Assembly (NCBI RefSeq): GCF_900637555.1
Contig: NZ_LR134378.1
Coordinates: forward strand, 444,001 to 508,000
Source of the DNA: Lautropia mirabilis
GTDB taxonomy: Bacteria; Pseudomonadota; Gammaproteobacteria; Burkholderiales; Burkholderiaceae_E
DNA: 64,000 nucleotides
Direction of reading: 5' to 3'
Shown here piece by piece: positions 30,452 through 37,649 of this stretch. The notes under the pieces were generated by a model. It was not told where the DNA came from. It saw nothing but the letters and a program-made list of their open reading frames with translations, and ran no database searches. Made by a program: the position numbers and the translations under genes. Each line of letters starts with the position of its first letter. Position 1 is the stretch's first letter.

Positions 30452-31584
30452 ACGCTGCCGCCCTGTGGCGCTTCCTGCGTCATCGCGTCTTCATCTTCGA
30501 CCCCTGGCTGTCGACGGTGCTGCTGGCCATCTCGCTCATCAGCCTCGTCACCATGTATTCGGCGGCCGGCGACGGCAGTGAACGTCTGGTGGTGCATGCC
30601 CGCAATCTGGGCATGGCAGTGATGATCACCTGGCTGGTAGCCAGTCTGGACCCACGTCACCTGCGGGCCGTGGCCATTCCCATTTATCTGGTGGGGCTGG
30701 CGCTGTTGTTCGGTGTCGAACTGATGGGCATCACGGCCAAGGGCGCCAAGCGCTGGCTGGACCTGGGCTTCACCCGCATCCAGCCGGCCGAGCTGATGAA
30801 GATCGCCATCCCGCTGATGCTGGCCTGGTTCTTCCACATCAGCCAGAACCGGCTGCGCAGCCGCTACGTGCACCTGATGGCCATCATGCTGCTGGTGCTG
30901 CCGGTGGCGCTGGTGGGTCGCCAGCCCGACCTGGGCACCGCCATCCTCATCGGGTCGGCCGGCGCCTTCGTCATCTATTTTGCGGGCCTGAGCTGGCGGG
31001 TCATTCTGGGCAGTCTGGTGGTGGGCCTGGCCGCCATGCCGCTGCTGTGGCTGAACATGAAGCCCTACCAGAAAGAGCGCGTGCTCACGATGATCGATCC
31101 CACCAACGATCCGCTGGGCAAGGGCTTTCACATCATCCAGTCCACCATTGCCGTGGGCTCGGGCGGGATGCAGGGCAAGGGCTGGCTGCGGGGCACCCAG
31201 GCCCACCTGGACTTCGTGCCCGAACGCACCACCGACTTCATCTTCTCGGTCTATGCCGAGGAATTCGGCCTGGTGGGCACCGGCATCCTGCTGGCGCTCT
31301 ACACCGCCTTCATCGCCCGCGGCCTGATCATCGCCAGCCAGGCGCAGAGCCTGTTCTCACGCCTGCTGGCCGCCTCCATGACGATGATCGTCTTCACCTA
31401 CGCCTTCGTGAACATCGGCATGGTGATCGGCATCCTGCCCGTGGTGGGCGTGCCGCTGCCCTTCATGTCATACGGAGGCACCGCCCTGGTGACGCTGGGC
31501 GTGGGCTGCGGCATGCTGATGTGCATCGCCCACGAGAATGCCATGCAGCGGCATCGGGCGGGGCGGCAGTTCATCTTTCAGTAG
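30448..31584 (+). CDS. rodA: rod shape-determining SEDS glycosyltransferase RodA
   Basis: This 378-residue polytopic protein has about ten hydrophobic segments and the SEDS motifs KGAKRWLDLGF, PAELMKI, GRQPDLGTAILI, and the C-terminal GVPLPFMSYGGTALVTLGVGCGML. RodA polymerises lipid II strands for PBP2. It is last in the rod operon and its 3' end overlaps the convergent small gene at 31571 by 14 bases. Confidence 0.95.
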   Translation: MNAAALWRFLRHRVFIFDPWLSTVLLAISLISLVTMYSAAGDGSERLVVHARNLGMAVMITWLVASLDPRHLRAVAIPIYLVGLALLFGVELMGITAKGAKRWLDLGFTRIQPAELMKIAIPLMLAWFFHISQNRLRSRYVHLMAIMLLVLPVALVGRQPDLGTAILIGSAGAFVIYFAGLSWRVILGSLVVGLAAMPLLWLNMKPYQKERVLTMIDPTNDPLGKGFHIIQSTIAVGSGGMQGKGWLRGTQAHLDFVPERTTDFIFSVYAEEFGLVGTGILLALYTAFIARGLIIASQAQSLFSRLLAASMTMIVFTYAFVNIGMVIGILPVVGVPLPFMSYGGTALVTLGVGCGMLMCIAHENAMQRHRAGRQFIFQ

Positions 31585-31876
31585 GCCAGGGGTTGCATAT
31601 CTTGCATCTGAATAGCGGCCTACCGAATTCCGACTGGGACCAGCGTTCAAGCTCCTCCCTGTCTGTCGAACAAATCTTGAAGTACTGTCCCGTGGTGAAG
31701 TCACCTATCTTTTTGGAAGACAGGGACTTATGCGATGCCTTGTGGAGCATAGGATAGGTGTCCGGAAAGCGCTTACGGTCCTTGCAGAGATTCACGACAT
31801 AGCCATCCTTGTCGTGTGTATTGACCCAGCCCTGATACCCATCCTCGTCATCAAAGAACTGCTCAAGTCCCATCAT
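31571..31876 (-). CDS. small uncharacterised protein with YPMLHKA / CxxC motifs
   Basis: This roughly 101-residue protein is unrecognised by name, but its layout GYVVN-x-YPMLHKASH-x-KICSTDREELERW-x-FRCKICNP resembles a small domain I have seen standing alone or at the end of larger accessory proteins. The closing CxxC could bind zinc. Tandem ATGs at 31876 and 31873 follow a GGGGCAGG; either may be used. G+C is near 50%, well below the neighbours. It starts eight bases after the quinone reductase gene, so it may be translated from that message, and it overlaps rodA at the 3' end. Confidence 0.6.
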   Translation of the reverse strand: MMGLEQFFDDEDGYQGWVNTHDKDGYVVNLCKDRKRFPDTYPMLHKASHKSLSSKKIGDFTTGQYFKICSTDREELERWSQSEFGRPLFRCKICNPWPTER

Positions 31877-31883
31877 CCTGCCC

Positions 31884-32876
31884 CTATTCAATACCCGGCT
31901 TCACCGCCAGCAGGATCTTGCCCACGTGCTCGGAGCTTTCCATGCGGCGATGGGCCTCGGCGGCCTTTTCCAGAGGGAAGGCCCGATCAATGATGGGCTT
32001 CACCTTGCCGGCCTCCAGCAGCGGCCAGAGGTTGTCCTGCAGGGCCCGTGACAGCCGCTCCTTCTCTTCCGGCGAGCGGGCGCGCAGCGTGGAGCCGGTG
32101 AAGGTCAGACGCTTGAGCATCAGGCGCATCCAGTCCACCTCCACCTTCGAGGCCTGCAGGAAGGCGATCTGCACCAGCCGGCCCTCCACGGCCAGGCTCT
32201 TCAGGTTGCGCTCGATGTACGGGCCGCCCACCATGTCCAGGATCACGTCCACGCCCTGGCCTTCGGTCAGGCGCGAGACCTCCACCATGAAGTCGCGCCG
32301 CCGGTAGTCGATGGCCGCATCGGCCCCCAGCTTCAGCGCGGCCTCGGCCTTCTCGGGCGTGCCCACGGTGCAGAACACGCGCGCCCCCAGCGCCTTGGCC
32401 ACCTGGATGGCCATCACGCCGATACCCGACGTGCCGCCATGCACCAGCAGCGTCTCGCCCTCCGCCAGGCGGCCGCGCTCGACCACGTTGGCCCAGACCG
32501 TGAAGGCGGTCTCAGGCAGCGAGGCGGCCTGCGCCATGGAGAACCCGGCCGGCACCGGCAGCACCTGCCCGGCCGGCGCCGTCACGTATTCGGCATAGCC
32601 GCCACCATCGACCAGCGCGCATACCCGGTCGCCCTTCTTCCACTCGGGCACGCCCTGCCCCACGGCGGCCACCACCCCGGACACTTCCAGGCCCAGCCAG
32701 GGCGATGCTCCGCGCGGTGGCGGATAGCTGCCCATGCGCTGCAGCACGTCCGGGCGGTTCACGCCCGCATAGGCCACGCGGATCAGCACCTCGCCGGCCC
32801 CCACTTCGGGCATGTCGCGCTCGGCCAGCTGCAGCACGTCGGCATCGCCGCCCCGGCCGTGATCGATGTATTTCAT
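31884..32876 (-). CDS. zinc-type alcohol dehydrogenase-like NAD(P)H quinone oxidoreductase (PIG3 type)
   Basis: This 330-residue medium-chain dehydrogenase/reductase has VAYAGVNRPDVLQRMGSYPPP (about 35-55), GLEVSGVV, and the Rossmann motif VHGGTSGIGVMAIQVAKALGARV (about 143-166). It lacks the catalytic zinc cysteines of true alcohol dehydrogenases. It fits the PIG3/quinone oxidoreductase clade that reduces quinones with NADPH. The substrate is not determined by sequence. Confidence 0.87.
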   Translation of the reverse strand: MKYIDHGRGGDADVLQLAERDMPEVGAGEVLIRVAYAGVNRPDVLQRMGSYPPPRGASPWLGLEVSGVVAAVGQGVPEWKKGDRVCALVDGGGYAEYVTAPAGQVLPVPAGFSMAQAASLPETAFTVWANVVERGRLAEGETLLVHGGTSGIGVMAIQVAKALGARVFCTVGTPEKAEAALKLGADAAIDYRRRDFMVEVSRLTEGQGVDVILDMVGGPYIERNLKSLAVEGRLVQIAFLQASKVEVDWMRLMLKRLTFTGSTLRARSPEEKERLSRALQDNLWPLLEAGKVKPIIDRAFPLEKAAEAHRRMESSEHVGKILLAVKPGIE

Positions 32877-33056
32877 GAAAGATATCCCTGGTTACTGGGC
32901 AGGTCCGGAAGCCAACCCGTCCTTCGGGGCGCTCCGGACACGCACCTGGTTTTCATCATCGGCACGATTCTACCGAGCGGGCGACTGCCCCCCTCATGCA
33001 GGGCCTCCCCGGGGCACACGCTCCGCACATGCGCCCGATCGGGCAGTTGGGGTAGG

Positions 33057-33905
33057 ATGGCTGCCACTGCCCTTTATTCCAGACCCTTATCCAGACCCGT
33101 GTCCCACGCTGAAACACCTGACACTCCCGCCAGCACTTCCCACCCCACCGATGCCACCAGCCAGCGCCTGATCGATGCGGCCGCCCGGCTGCGCGACGAG
33201 CTGGAAGCGCTGCGCTTTGCCCCGCCGGTGGCGCACGTCTACAACCCGCTGCAGTACGCCTGGGAGGCCCACGCCGCCTATCTGACCCGCTATGGCCAGG
33301 GACACAAGAAGATCATGTTCCTGGGCATGAACCCTGGCCCCTTCGGCATGATGCAGACCGGCGTGCCCTTCGGCGAGGTCTCGGCCGTGCGCGACTGGAT
33401 GGGCATCGAGGCCCCGGTCCAGGCACCGCCTCATCAGCACCCCAAGCGTCCGATTGACGGTTTTGCGTGCACTCGCTCGGAAGTGAGTGGTCGCCGACTT
33501 TGGGGATGGATCGGTCGCCGCTTTGGCCACGCCGACGATTTCTTCGCCCAGGCCATCGTCATCAACTACTGCCCGCTGGTGTTCCTGGAAGCCTCGGGCA
33601 AGAACCGCACCCCGGTGCAGCTGCCGGCGGCCGAGCAGCGCGCGCTGGAAGCCCCCTGCGACCGTCACCTGGCGGCCGTCATCGAGGCGCTGCAGCCGCA
33701 GTGGCTGATCGGCATCGGCGGCTTTGCCGAGAAGCGCCTCAAGCACGTGGTCTCGGAGGTGCTGGACGACCGCCCCCTGGCCCGCCGCCTGCACATCGGG
33801 CACGTGCTGCATCCCAGCCCGGCCAGCCCTGCCGCCAACCGTGGCTGGGACGAAGTGGTGGACCGGCAGATGCAGGAATACGGGCTGCTGCCCGTCTCCA
33901 CGTAG
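33057..33905 (+). CDS. SMUG1-like uracil-DNA glycosylase
   Basis: This roughly 282-residue protein carries both SMUG1 catalytic motifs: GMNPGPFGMMQTGVPFGEV (motif 1, near residue 90-108) and HPSPASPAANRGW (motif 2, near 252-264). Such enzymes excise uracil and oxidised pyrimidines from DNA. ATG 33057 with a GGGG just upstream was chosen; GTG at 33099 is a plausible shorter start (268 residues) that begins nearer the conserved region. It is divergent from the quinone reductase gene. Confidence 0.85.
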   Translation: MAATALYSRPLSRPVSHAETPDTPASTSHPTDATSQRLIDAAARLRDELEALRFAPPVAHVYNPLQYAWEAHAAYLTRYGQGHKKIMFLGMNPGPFGMMQTGVPFGEVSAVRDWMGIEAPVQAPPHQHPKRPIDGFACTRSEVSGRRLWGWIGRRFGHADDFFAQAIVINYCPLVFLEASGKNRTPVQLPAAEQRALEAPCDRHLAAVIEALQPQWLIGIGGFAEKRLKHVVSEVLDDRPLARRLHIGHVLHPSPASPAANRGWDEVVDRQMQEYGLLPVST

Positions 33906-34133
33906 ACCTTAGCCCCCTGGCCCGGCCGTCGCTTCACCTCCGGCATGCCTGTCAGCCCCGGCACCAGCAGTCGCCCCTTTCCCCCGACATGCCGGCCAGC
34001 CCCGTTCATCCGACCGTCGTGCAGCGGCCCCACGGAAATGACCAAGGGCAAGAAAACCGGCTGCCGCGCGCTCTAGAATCGCCCCCGCACCGCCGCCCCC
34101 GTCGGGGCGCAGTCCGCAACCCAAGAAACCGAC

Positions 34134-34598
34134 ATGCTTTCTGAAGCCCTCCTTTCCTACTTCCATCTGGCCAGCATCCTGGCCATGGTCGTCTTCCTCA
34201 CCAGCGAAGGCGCACTCTGCCGCCCCGAATGGTTCAACGAGGCCGTGCTCAAGCGCCTGCAGCGCGTGGACATCATCTACATGATCTGCGGCGCCATGGT
34301 GGCCACCAGCGGCATCACCCGCATCATCCTGGGCTTCAAGGGCACCGACTGGTACATCGCCCAGCCCATGCTGCACATCAAGGTGCTCCTGTTCCTCGTC
34401 GTCGGCGTGATGTCGGCGCGCGTGTCCATGGCCCTGCAGTCCTGGTTACAGACCTGGGAAGAAAAGGGCACGCTGCCCGCCGAAGCGGACATCCGCCGCA
34501 TCCGCAAGTGGATCATGATCGAGGCCCACATCATCATGGTCATTCCCCTGTTCGCCGTGTTCCTCTCGCGCGGCCTCTTCGGAGCCGACGCCGGCTGA
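34134..34598 (+). CDS. DUF2214 family membrane protein
   Basis: This 154-residue protein has four predicted membrane helices (about 5-25, 48-70, 80-100 and 128-148). Members of DUF2214 share the LSYFHLASILAM-type start and KGTDWYIAQPMLHIKV-like segment seen here. Function is unknown. It is flanked by short intergenic regions and is probably monocistronic. Confidence 0.8.
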   Translation: MLSEALLSYFHLASILAMVVFLTSEGALCRPEWFNEAVLKRLQRVDIIYMICGAMVATSGITRIILGFKGTDWYIAQPMLHIKVLLFLVVGVMSARVSMALQSWLQTWEEKGTLPAEADIRRIRKWIMIEAHIIMVIPLFAVFLSRGLFGADAG

Positions 34599-34609
34599 CA
34601 CCCGAAGCC

Positions 34610-34636
34610 CGGACCCGGCACGAGAGCCCGGGTCCG
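34610..34636 (+). terminator. hairpin after the DUF2214 gene
   Basis: CGGACCCGG/CCGGGTCCG with a nine-base loop starts 11 bases after the stop. No U-run follows, so termination strength is uncertain. Confidence 0.45.
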
Positions 34637-34728
34637 CTCACAGGCCAAATCGCACACCCTGCCCGCCTGGCCGGCCGACATCGGCCGGCACGGCGCGCCT
34701 CGCGCTGGACGTCCACCATATTTGGTGA

Positions 34729-34750
34729 CAGTATTGACACATTGATACTG
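34729..34750. promoter_or_regulatory. inverted repeat around a TTGACA before the epimerase gene
   Basis: CAGTAT-N10-ATACTG encloses TTGACA (34734-34739), 36 bases upstream of the next start. A second small repeat CACCA/TGGTG lies just before it. A repressor site overlapping a -35 box is possible; no good -10 follows at 17 bases. Confidence 0.35.
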
Positions 34751-34785
34751 GGAAGCGGACCATCTGTCCACGCAAGGAAGCTCTC

Positions 34786-35715
34786 ATGGAACAAAAGCCC
34801 GTCGTCATCCTTCTGGGCGGCAGCGGTTTCATCGGCAGCCATCTGGCCCGTGATTTCGCACAGAAGAATTGGCGCGTCATCGTCGTCACCCGCTTCCCTG
34901 ACCAGACCCGCGACAAGCTCGGCCCCGGGATCGAGACCCTGGCCGCACTGGCCCACCTCGACCCCAGCGTCCAGCCCGACCTGCTCATCAACCTGGCCGG
35001 CGCCTCGGTGGGCGAAGGCCGCTGGAACACCGCCCGCAAGCGCACGCTACTGGCCAGCCGCCAGGGTCCCACCCAGCAGATCACCCAGTGGCTCAAGCGC
35101 CATGCGCACAAGCCACGCCTCATCATCCAGGCCTCGGCCGTGGGCTTCTACGGCAACGGCAGCCGCCAGCAGTGGCAGGCGCGCTGCAACGAAAGCTCGG
35201 CACCGCAGGACGTCTTCGTCTCGCGACTGTGCCAGCTGTGGGAGGCCAGCGCCCAGGAACTGCACCGTGAAAGCGGCGTGCCCGTGGCCATCTGCCGACT
35301 GGGCGTGGTACTGGGCAAGGGGGGCGGCATCCTGCCCCAGCTGCTCAAGCCCGTGCGCCTCGGCATCGGGCGTATCGGCAGTGGTCAGCAACCGGTGTGC
35401 TGGATCCACATGGACGACGTGGTGGCCGCCATCCAGTTCATCGCCCAGCAGCCGGTCGACCAGCCGTGGCGCGTCTTCAACCTCACGGCACCACAGGCCA
35501 CCACCCAGCAGGACTTTGCACAGACGGCCGCCCGGCTGCTGCACCGCAAGCTGTGGCTGTCGCTGCCGGCCGGTCTGATGCGCACCGCCATGGGCGAACA
35601 GGCCGACCTGGTGCTGGATGGCCAGTACGTGGAACCGGCCAGACTGCTGGCCGAGGGCTACAGCTTCCACTACCCCACGCTGGACGCAGCCCTGGAAAAC
35701 CTGCTCAAAGGCTGA
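34786..35715 (+). CDS. TIGR01777-family NAD(P)-binding epimerase-like protein
   Basis: This 309-residue extended SDR has the Rossmann motif LLGGSGFIGSHLARDF (about 9-24), NLAGASVGEGRW (about 71-82), SAVGFYG and a C-terminal DUF1731-like region. It belongs to the TIGR01777 (YfcH) family, whose physiological substrate is unknown. Compared with usual members, the ARKRTLLASRQGPT stretch varies at the KR-x-I-xx-SR motif. It is likely monocistronic. Confidence 0.85.
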   Translation: MEQKPVVILLGGSGFIGSHLARDFAQKNWRVIVVTRFPDQTRDKLGPGIETLAALAHLDPSVQPDLLINLAGASVGEGRWNTARKRTLLASRQGPTQQITQWLKRHAHKPRLIIQASAVGFYGNGSRQQWQARCNESSAPQDVFVSRLCQLWEASAQELHRESGVPVAICRLGVVLGKGGGILPQLLKPVRLGIGRIGSGQQPVCWIHMDDVVAAIQFIAQQPVDQPWRVFNLTAPQATTQQDFAQTAARLLHRKLWLSLPAGLMRTAMGEQADLVLDGQYVEPARLLAEGYSFHYPTLDAALENLLKG

Positions 35716-35759
35716 CAGGCAGGCTGCGGGGTACGCAGTTGGGCAGCAGAACTGACGGG

Positions 35760-35797
35760 AATACCTAGATGCAACAGGTTTTGTAGGTATTTTCTTA
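35760..35797 (+). terminator. AATACCTA/TAGGTATT hairpin followed by T-rich tract
   Basis: Perfect 8-bp arms (35760-35767 and 35784-35791) with a 16-base loop lead into TTTCTT, 45 bases after the epimerase stop. It may be a terminator; its AT-rich symmetry would also suit a regulator site for the downstream solute-binding gene. Confidence 0.5.
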
Positions 35798-35983
35798 CAG
35801 TTCTGACTAAAATTTCAGAAATGCATCATTCCGTTCCAAACGGTCGTCGTGATGCAGTTGCCGCGTGGCTGGACAGTCCTTGTCGTCGCCCCCAGCACCC
35901 GGCCATTCCGCCCCTGTACCCAACCTCGTGACCCCGCCGGTGCCGCCAACATGCCGGGATCGGGCCGTAAGCCATACCCACCC

Positions 35984-37099
35984 ATGAAGAAATATCTTGC
36001 CCTCGTCGCCGTCACGCTGGCCCTGTTCGGCCAGTCGGTCCGCGCCGCCGAGATTGAAAGCCGATCGCTTGATCAGATCCACAAGGAAGCCCTGAAGGAA
36101 GGCGGCACGCTGGTGGTCTATGCGGGCGGCGATACGCCCAACCAGCTCGACGGCATCAAGACCGCCTTCGAGAAACGCTTCCCGGGCATGACCCTGGAGG
36201 TGGTGGTGGACTACAGCAAGGTGCACAACGCCCGGCTGGACCAGCAGTTTGCCTATGGCAAGGTGGTGGCCGACGTGGTGCAGCTGCAGACGCTGCAGGA
36301 CTTTCCGCGCTGGCGCCGTGAAGGCCGTCTGCTGGCCTACAAGCCGCGCGGCTGGGATCACATCTACAGCAGCTTCAAGGATCAGACCGGCGCCTGGACC
36401 GGCGTCTTCGTGGATGCCTTCAGCAACCTGGCAAACACCAAGGCCCTGGGCAGCATCCCGGCCCCCAGCAACGCCCACGACTACCTGGACCCGGCCCTGA
36501 AGGGCAAGATCATCTCCACCTATCCCAACGACGATGATGCCGTGCTCTTCTGGTACAAGCAGACCATCGACCGCCACGGCTGGGAATGGATGGAGAAGTT
36601 CATGCAGCAGGAGCCGCACTTCGTGCGCGGCACCCAGGCGCCCGCTGATGCCGTCGCCAGCGGCAAATACCCCGTCACCTTCACGACCGACGGCAGCCTG
36701 AAGCACGATGCCAACAGCCCGGTCCGCTTTTCCATCCCCACCAACGACGGCTTCGTGGCCTGGGCCCAGCGCGCCGCCATCATCAAGGGCACACGCCGTC
36801 CCGAATCGGCCCGCCTGTACCTGAGCTGGCTACTGGACAAGGACACCCAGAAGAACGTCTGGTACATGTGGTCGGTACGCAATGACGTGCAGCCCCCGGC
36901 CGACTACCGGCCCATCTGGGAATACAGCAGCGCCAACCTCAGCAATTTCGAGCGCTTCATGGCTGACCGTGACGCCGTCGAACGCTTCCGCGCCCGCATC
37001 CAGCTCTATGTCGGCGAGGTGCAGGGACCGTCCTCGACGGGCGTGCTGGGCATGACGCCCACCAAGGCACTGGGCGCCACGGCGGCCGCCAAGCCTTAA
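35984..37099 (+). CDS. ABC transporter periplasmic solute-binding protein (iron-type family)
   Basis: This 371-residue periplasmic protein has a signal peptide (MKKYLALVAVTLALFGQSVRA, cleavage near 21-22) and an extracellular solute-binding fold with GTLVVYAGGDTPNQLDGIKTAFEKRFPG at the front, as in the Fe3+/spermidine-type binding protein cluster. No permease or ATPase gene follows, so it is an orphan here and must pair with a transporter elsewhere. The start at 35984 gives the signal peptide; longer in-frame ATGs do not. The next gene region is Fur-controlled, which favours an iron or iron-chelate ligand, but this is inference. Confidence 0.82.
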   Translation: MKKYLALVAVTLALFGQSVRAAEIESRSLDQIHKEALKEGGTLVVYAGGDTPNQLDGIKTAFEKRFPGMTLEVVVDYSKVHNARLDQQFAYGKVVADVVQLQTLQDFPRWRREGRLLAYKPRGWDHIYSSFKDQTGAWTGVFVDAFSNLANTKALGSIPAPSNAHDYLDPALKGKIISTYPNDDDAVLFWYKQTIDRHGWEWMEKFMQQEPHFVRGTQAPADAVASGKYPVTFTTDGSLKHDANSPVRFSIPTNDGFVAWAQRAAIIKGTRRPESARLYLSWLLDKDTQKNVWYMWSVRNDVQPPADYRPIWEYSSANLSNFERFMADRDAVERFRARIQLYVGEVQGPSSTGVLGMTPTKALGATAAAKP

Positions 37100-37233
37100 G
37101 CCTGTATTCCAGGTCTCCGGCCGTTTGCGCCCCCTCGGCACGGCCGGAGAGCATGTCCCGGACCGCGCAGGACATGCCGGACATGCCGGATCTGCAGACT
37201 CTGCCGGATCCGCCTGAACAGCGAGTCACCCGG

Positions 37234-37258
37234 AGGCCTTCCCACGAAGGCCTTTTTC
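37234..37258 (+). terminator. intrinsic terminator after the solute-binding gene
   Basis: AGGCCTTC/GAAGGCCT with a CCAC loop is followed directly by TTTT. It isolates the solute-binding gene from the receptor transcript. Confidence 0.85.
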
Positions 37259-37269
37259 ATATCCACATA

Positions 37270-37298
37270 TTGATAATGATTATCACAATTGATAGACT
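37270..37298 (+). promoter_or_regulatory. Fur box overlapping a sigma-70 promoter
   Basis: GATAATGATTATCACAATT (37272-37290) matches the 19-base Fur consensus at 15 positions. It overlaps a promoter with TTGATA (37270-37275), a 17-base spacer and TAGACT (37293-37298). Iron-bound Fur would block it, so the downstream siderophore receptor should be induced by iron limitation. Confidence 0.8.
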
Positions 37299-37562
37299 TA
37301 CCAATGCAACCCGATCAGAAGCAATCCGGGAATGGCGGACGCTCCGGACGTTTTCGCAGACGTTGCAGGCGAAAGACCTCCGGAAGATTTCACGGCAGCA
37401 CCCTTTCATCCGCTCATGATCCAGATACACAGGCCTCCTCCGCCCGTTGAAGGCACCTGCCGGACCATGCAGCCCCGTCCCGTCCCACGGGCCCGCTCCT
37501 GACTGGCACGCAATCAATCTCCGTCCGTGTCGTCCGCCCTGGTGCGGGGACACTCACTTTTC

Positions 37563-37590
37563 AAGGGTGTTGCAAGACACCCTTTTTTTT
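37563..37590 (+). terminator. strong intrinsic terminator inside the receptor leader
   Basis: AAGGGTGT/ACACCCTT with a TGCAAG loop is followed by T residues to 37590. It lies 60 bases before the receptor start and about 265 bases after the promoter, in the right orientation to stop receptor transcription. The 5' arm can also pair with 37395-37405 or 37595-37605. Confidence 0.8.
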
Positions 37591-37649
37591 GCCCGCAACA
37601 CCCTTATCGCGCTTCTTCCATCGCCCGCACTCAGGGCGGGATATGCATC

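Larger units (their letters stand above)
37100..37649 (+). other. 550-bp leader region of the siderophore receptor
   Basis: No convincing gene is present. It holds a terminator for the preceding gene, a Fur box overlapping a promoter, an internal terminator with competing pairing partners, and a CGCCC/GGGCG hairpin (37622-37639) that covers the only purine-rich ribosome-site candidate before the receptor ATG. The transcribed leader would be about 345 bases, unusually long. Confidence 0.7.

Noticed and set aside
37153-37419. 88-codon frame across the terminator and Fur box
   Set aside because: It runs through a terminator, a promoter and a Fur box, so it cannot be an ordinary gene.
37300-37649. 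A cobalamin or other known riboswitch in the receptor leader
   Set aside because: I looked for the B12-box and the GCCACTG core and did not find them; TPP-type motifs are also absent.
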